This document shows, in pieces, positions 13,534 through 14,525 of a stretch of 14,525 nt of DNA. This DNA is from Thermosulfurimonas sp. (GTDB lineage Bacteria > Desulfobacterota > Thermodesulfobacteria > Thermodesulfobacteriales > Thermodesulfobacteriaceae), in contig WFPH01000006.1 of NCBI GenBank assembly GCA_015487645.1, forward strand, positions 1-14,525, given 5' to 3'. The first letter of the stretch is position 1, and every line of letters begins with the position of its first letter. The translations under genes were made by a program, and so were the position numbers. The notes under the pieces were generated by a model, which had not been told where the DNA came from, did not search any database, and saw only the letters and a program-made list of their open reading frames with translations.

Positions 13534-13935
13534 ATGAGCGAAGAAAAACGTTACGGCGAGAAGGCCATCGAGGAGGCTGAACTTGAGGCCTGGCCCAACC
13601 CTTACCCTGACCGGGATTACCGCATAGACATCACCTTTCCGGAATTTACCTGCCTGTGTCCCCGTTCGGGCTATCCGGACTTTGCCACCATCAAGATTTC
13701 CTACATACCGGACGAAAAAATCGTAGAGTTGCGCTCCTTAAAGCTCTGGTTGAACAAATTCAGGGGGCGCTACATCTCGCACGAGGCGGCGACCAACGAG
13801 ATCTTTGACACCCTCTGGAAACTCCTTGAGCCGCGGGAGCTTCGCGTGGTGGGGGACTTCAACCCCCGGGGAAACGTCCATACGGTGATCACCGTTGAGC
13901 GCCGTCAAGGAAGTTCTGGGAGTCCCACGGCGTAG
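13534..13935 (+). CDS. queF: NADPH-dependent 7-cyano-7-deazaguanine reductase QueF (short type I)
   Basis: QueF reduces the nitrile of preQ0 to the amine preQ1, the last step before insertion into tRNA for queuosine. This is the short single-domain form (133 residues), like Bacillus YkvM. The catalytic Cys42 is in TCLCPRSGYPDF, Asp49 follows 7 residues later, and His83-Glu84 (ISHEA) lie at the same spacing from the Cys as in the Bacillus enzyme. The QueF motif appears as ELRSLKLW (65-72), with Arg where Lys is usual at its third position. The ATG coincides with the expected transcript start of the promoter at 13499-13527 and has no ribosome-binding site. Its last 31 bases overlap the convergent TolC-family gene. 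Confidence 0.96.
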   Translation: MSEEKRYGEKAIEEAELEAWPNPYPDRDYRIDITFPEFTCLCPRSGYPDFATIKISYIPDEKIVELRSLKLWLNKFRGRYISHEAATNEIFDTLWKLLEPRELRVVGDFNPRGNVHTVITVERRQGSSGSPTA

Positions 13936-14525
13936 CTTAAGCGGGCTCTGGCAATCTCGTATTCCGCAAGGGCCGCAATCTCGTGGGTCTGAGCTCTGGT
14001 AAGCAGGGTTTCGGCATCCATAACATCCGTGGTGTCGGCCAGGCCCTCGCGAAACCGGGCCCGGTTGAGCCGGAAGTTTTCCTGAGCTGCGGAAAGGGCG
14101 CTTCGGGCCACCTCGATCTTTTTCTCCGCAGCCCGAAGCCCCAGATAAGCCTCGCGCACCTCAAGCTTCACCCGATCCTTTATTTCTTCTAAGAGGGCCT
14201 TCTGAGATAGAAGTTCGGCCCGCACGGCCGCAACCTCTCGCCCGCGGATACCCCAGTCCCATAGTTCCCAGTTGAGAGAGAGACCCACCCAGACATTTTC
14301 CCGGTCACCGTATGGATTTTCGGATAGATCCAGGGTGTCTCCCCGCCTGTAATACTGGGCCTCAAGATCGAGCCAGGGGAAATAGCGACTCCGGGCAAGC
14401 CTTAATTTTTTCTCCTTGGCCTTTACGGCCAGGGCGGCGGCCTTTACCTCCGGCCGATTTTGAAGGGCAAGCTCAAGGAGTTTTTCGTAAGACTCTTTTA
14501 CCGGTTTCAAGGTAAACTCTGGAAT
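13905..14525 (-). CDS. TolC-family outer-membrane efflux protein, C-terminal half, cut by right edge
   Basis: The frame is open to the window edge and continues upstream of it (it reads IPEFTLKPVKES at the edge), so the gene starts outside; a TTG at 14510 is an internal leucine. About 206 residues are visible and match the second repeat of TolC/OEP proteins: LLELALQNRPEVKAAALAV opens the repeat, a beta-barrel segment follows (YFPWLDLEAQYYRRGD, then VWVGLSLNWELWDWG), and a long coiled-coil helix pair ends in ARLSYAVGLPELP. Such trimers form outer-membrane exit ducts for efflux pumps or type I secretion. The partner pump is not in the window. The 3' end overlaps queF by 31 bases on the opposite strand. 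Confidence 0.9.
   Translation of the reverse strand: MPEFTLKPVKESYEKLLELALQNRPEVKAAALAVKAKEKKLRLARSRYFPWLDLEAQYYRRGDTLDLSENPYGDRENVWVGLSLNWELWDWGIRGREVAAVRAELLSQKALLEEIKDRVKLEVREAYLGLRAAEKKIEVARSALSAAQENFRLNRARFREGLADTTDVMDAETLLTRAQTHEIAALAEYEIARARLSYAVGLPELP

Noticed and set aside
14508..14510. TTG at 14510 as the start of a 201-residue TolC-like protein.
   Set aside because: The frame stays open to the window edge and the visible part is only the second TolC repeat, so this is an internal leucine of a longer gene.
1..14525. tRNA, rRNA, CRISPR arrays or insertion sequences.
   Set aside because: I saw no repeat-spacer pattern, no transposase frame and no rRNA-like sequence. The window is filled with protein genes and gaps of at most 76 bases, too small to hold most such elements.

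Overview
The window looks like chromosome from a thermophilic, Gram-negative bacterium. GC is high, coding is very dense, the proteins are rich in Glu, Arg and Lys, and there is cell-envelope machinery: a TolC-family outer-membrane protein, a lipoprotein and a periplasmic amidase. The gene set and codon style recall Thermodesulfobacteria or another Desulfobacterota lineage. That is an impression from reading the sequence, not a database result.

Layout. (1) Positions 1-5800, minus strand: a tight run nadD > mutS > amiC-type amidase > namZ (DUF1343, cut by the left edge). mutS/amidase and amidase/namZ are joined by 4-base ATGA stop/start overlaps, and a good sigma70-type promoter precedes nadD. 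(2) Positions 5862-6858, plus strand: tlyA, followed by a 66-residue four-cysteine zinc-ribbon protein that starts at GTG inside the end of tlyA. (3) Positions 6860-13457, minus strand: a long putative operon, lipoprotein > lysA > MNT nucleotidyltransferase > HEPN partner > purD-purE fusion > tsaC > cooC-like ATPase > folE2. Its genes overlap or sit no more than 14 bases apart. (4) Positions 13534-13935, plus strand: queF, whose promoter places the expected transcript start on the A of its ATG, so the mRNA is probably leaderless. (5) Positions 13905-14525, minus strand: the 3' part of a TolC-family gene that enters from the right edge and overlaps the end of queF by 31 bases.

Functional themes. 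Amidase and NamZ form a peptidoglycan-turnover pair. LysA makes lysine by decarboxylating meso-diaminopimelate, itself a cross-linking residue of peptidoglycan. FolE2 (GTP to dihydroneopterin triphosphate) and QueF (preQ0 to preQ1) are the first and last steps of preQ1 synthesis for queuosine tRNA, and FolE2 also feeds folate. TsaC makes the t6A precursor for tRNA, and TlyA is an rRNA methyltransferase. The most unusual items are the compact PurD-PurE fusion, an RX4HXY/MNT pair (type VII toxin-antitoxin-like) embedded in a housekeeping operon, a CooC-type nickel-insertion ATPase with no nickel enzyme nearby, and the leaderless queF promoter. No CRISPR array, insertion sequence, rRNA or tRNA gene was seen. 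No stretch above 300 bases lacks a gene.
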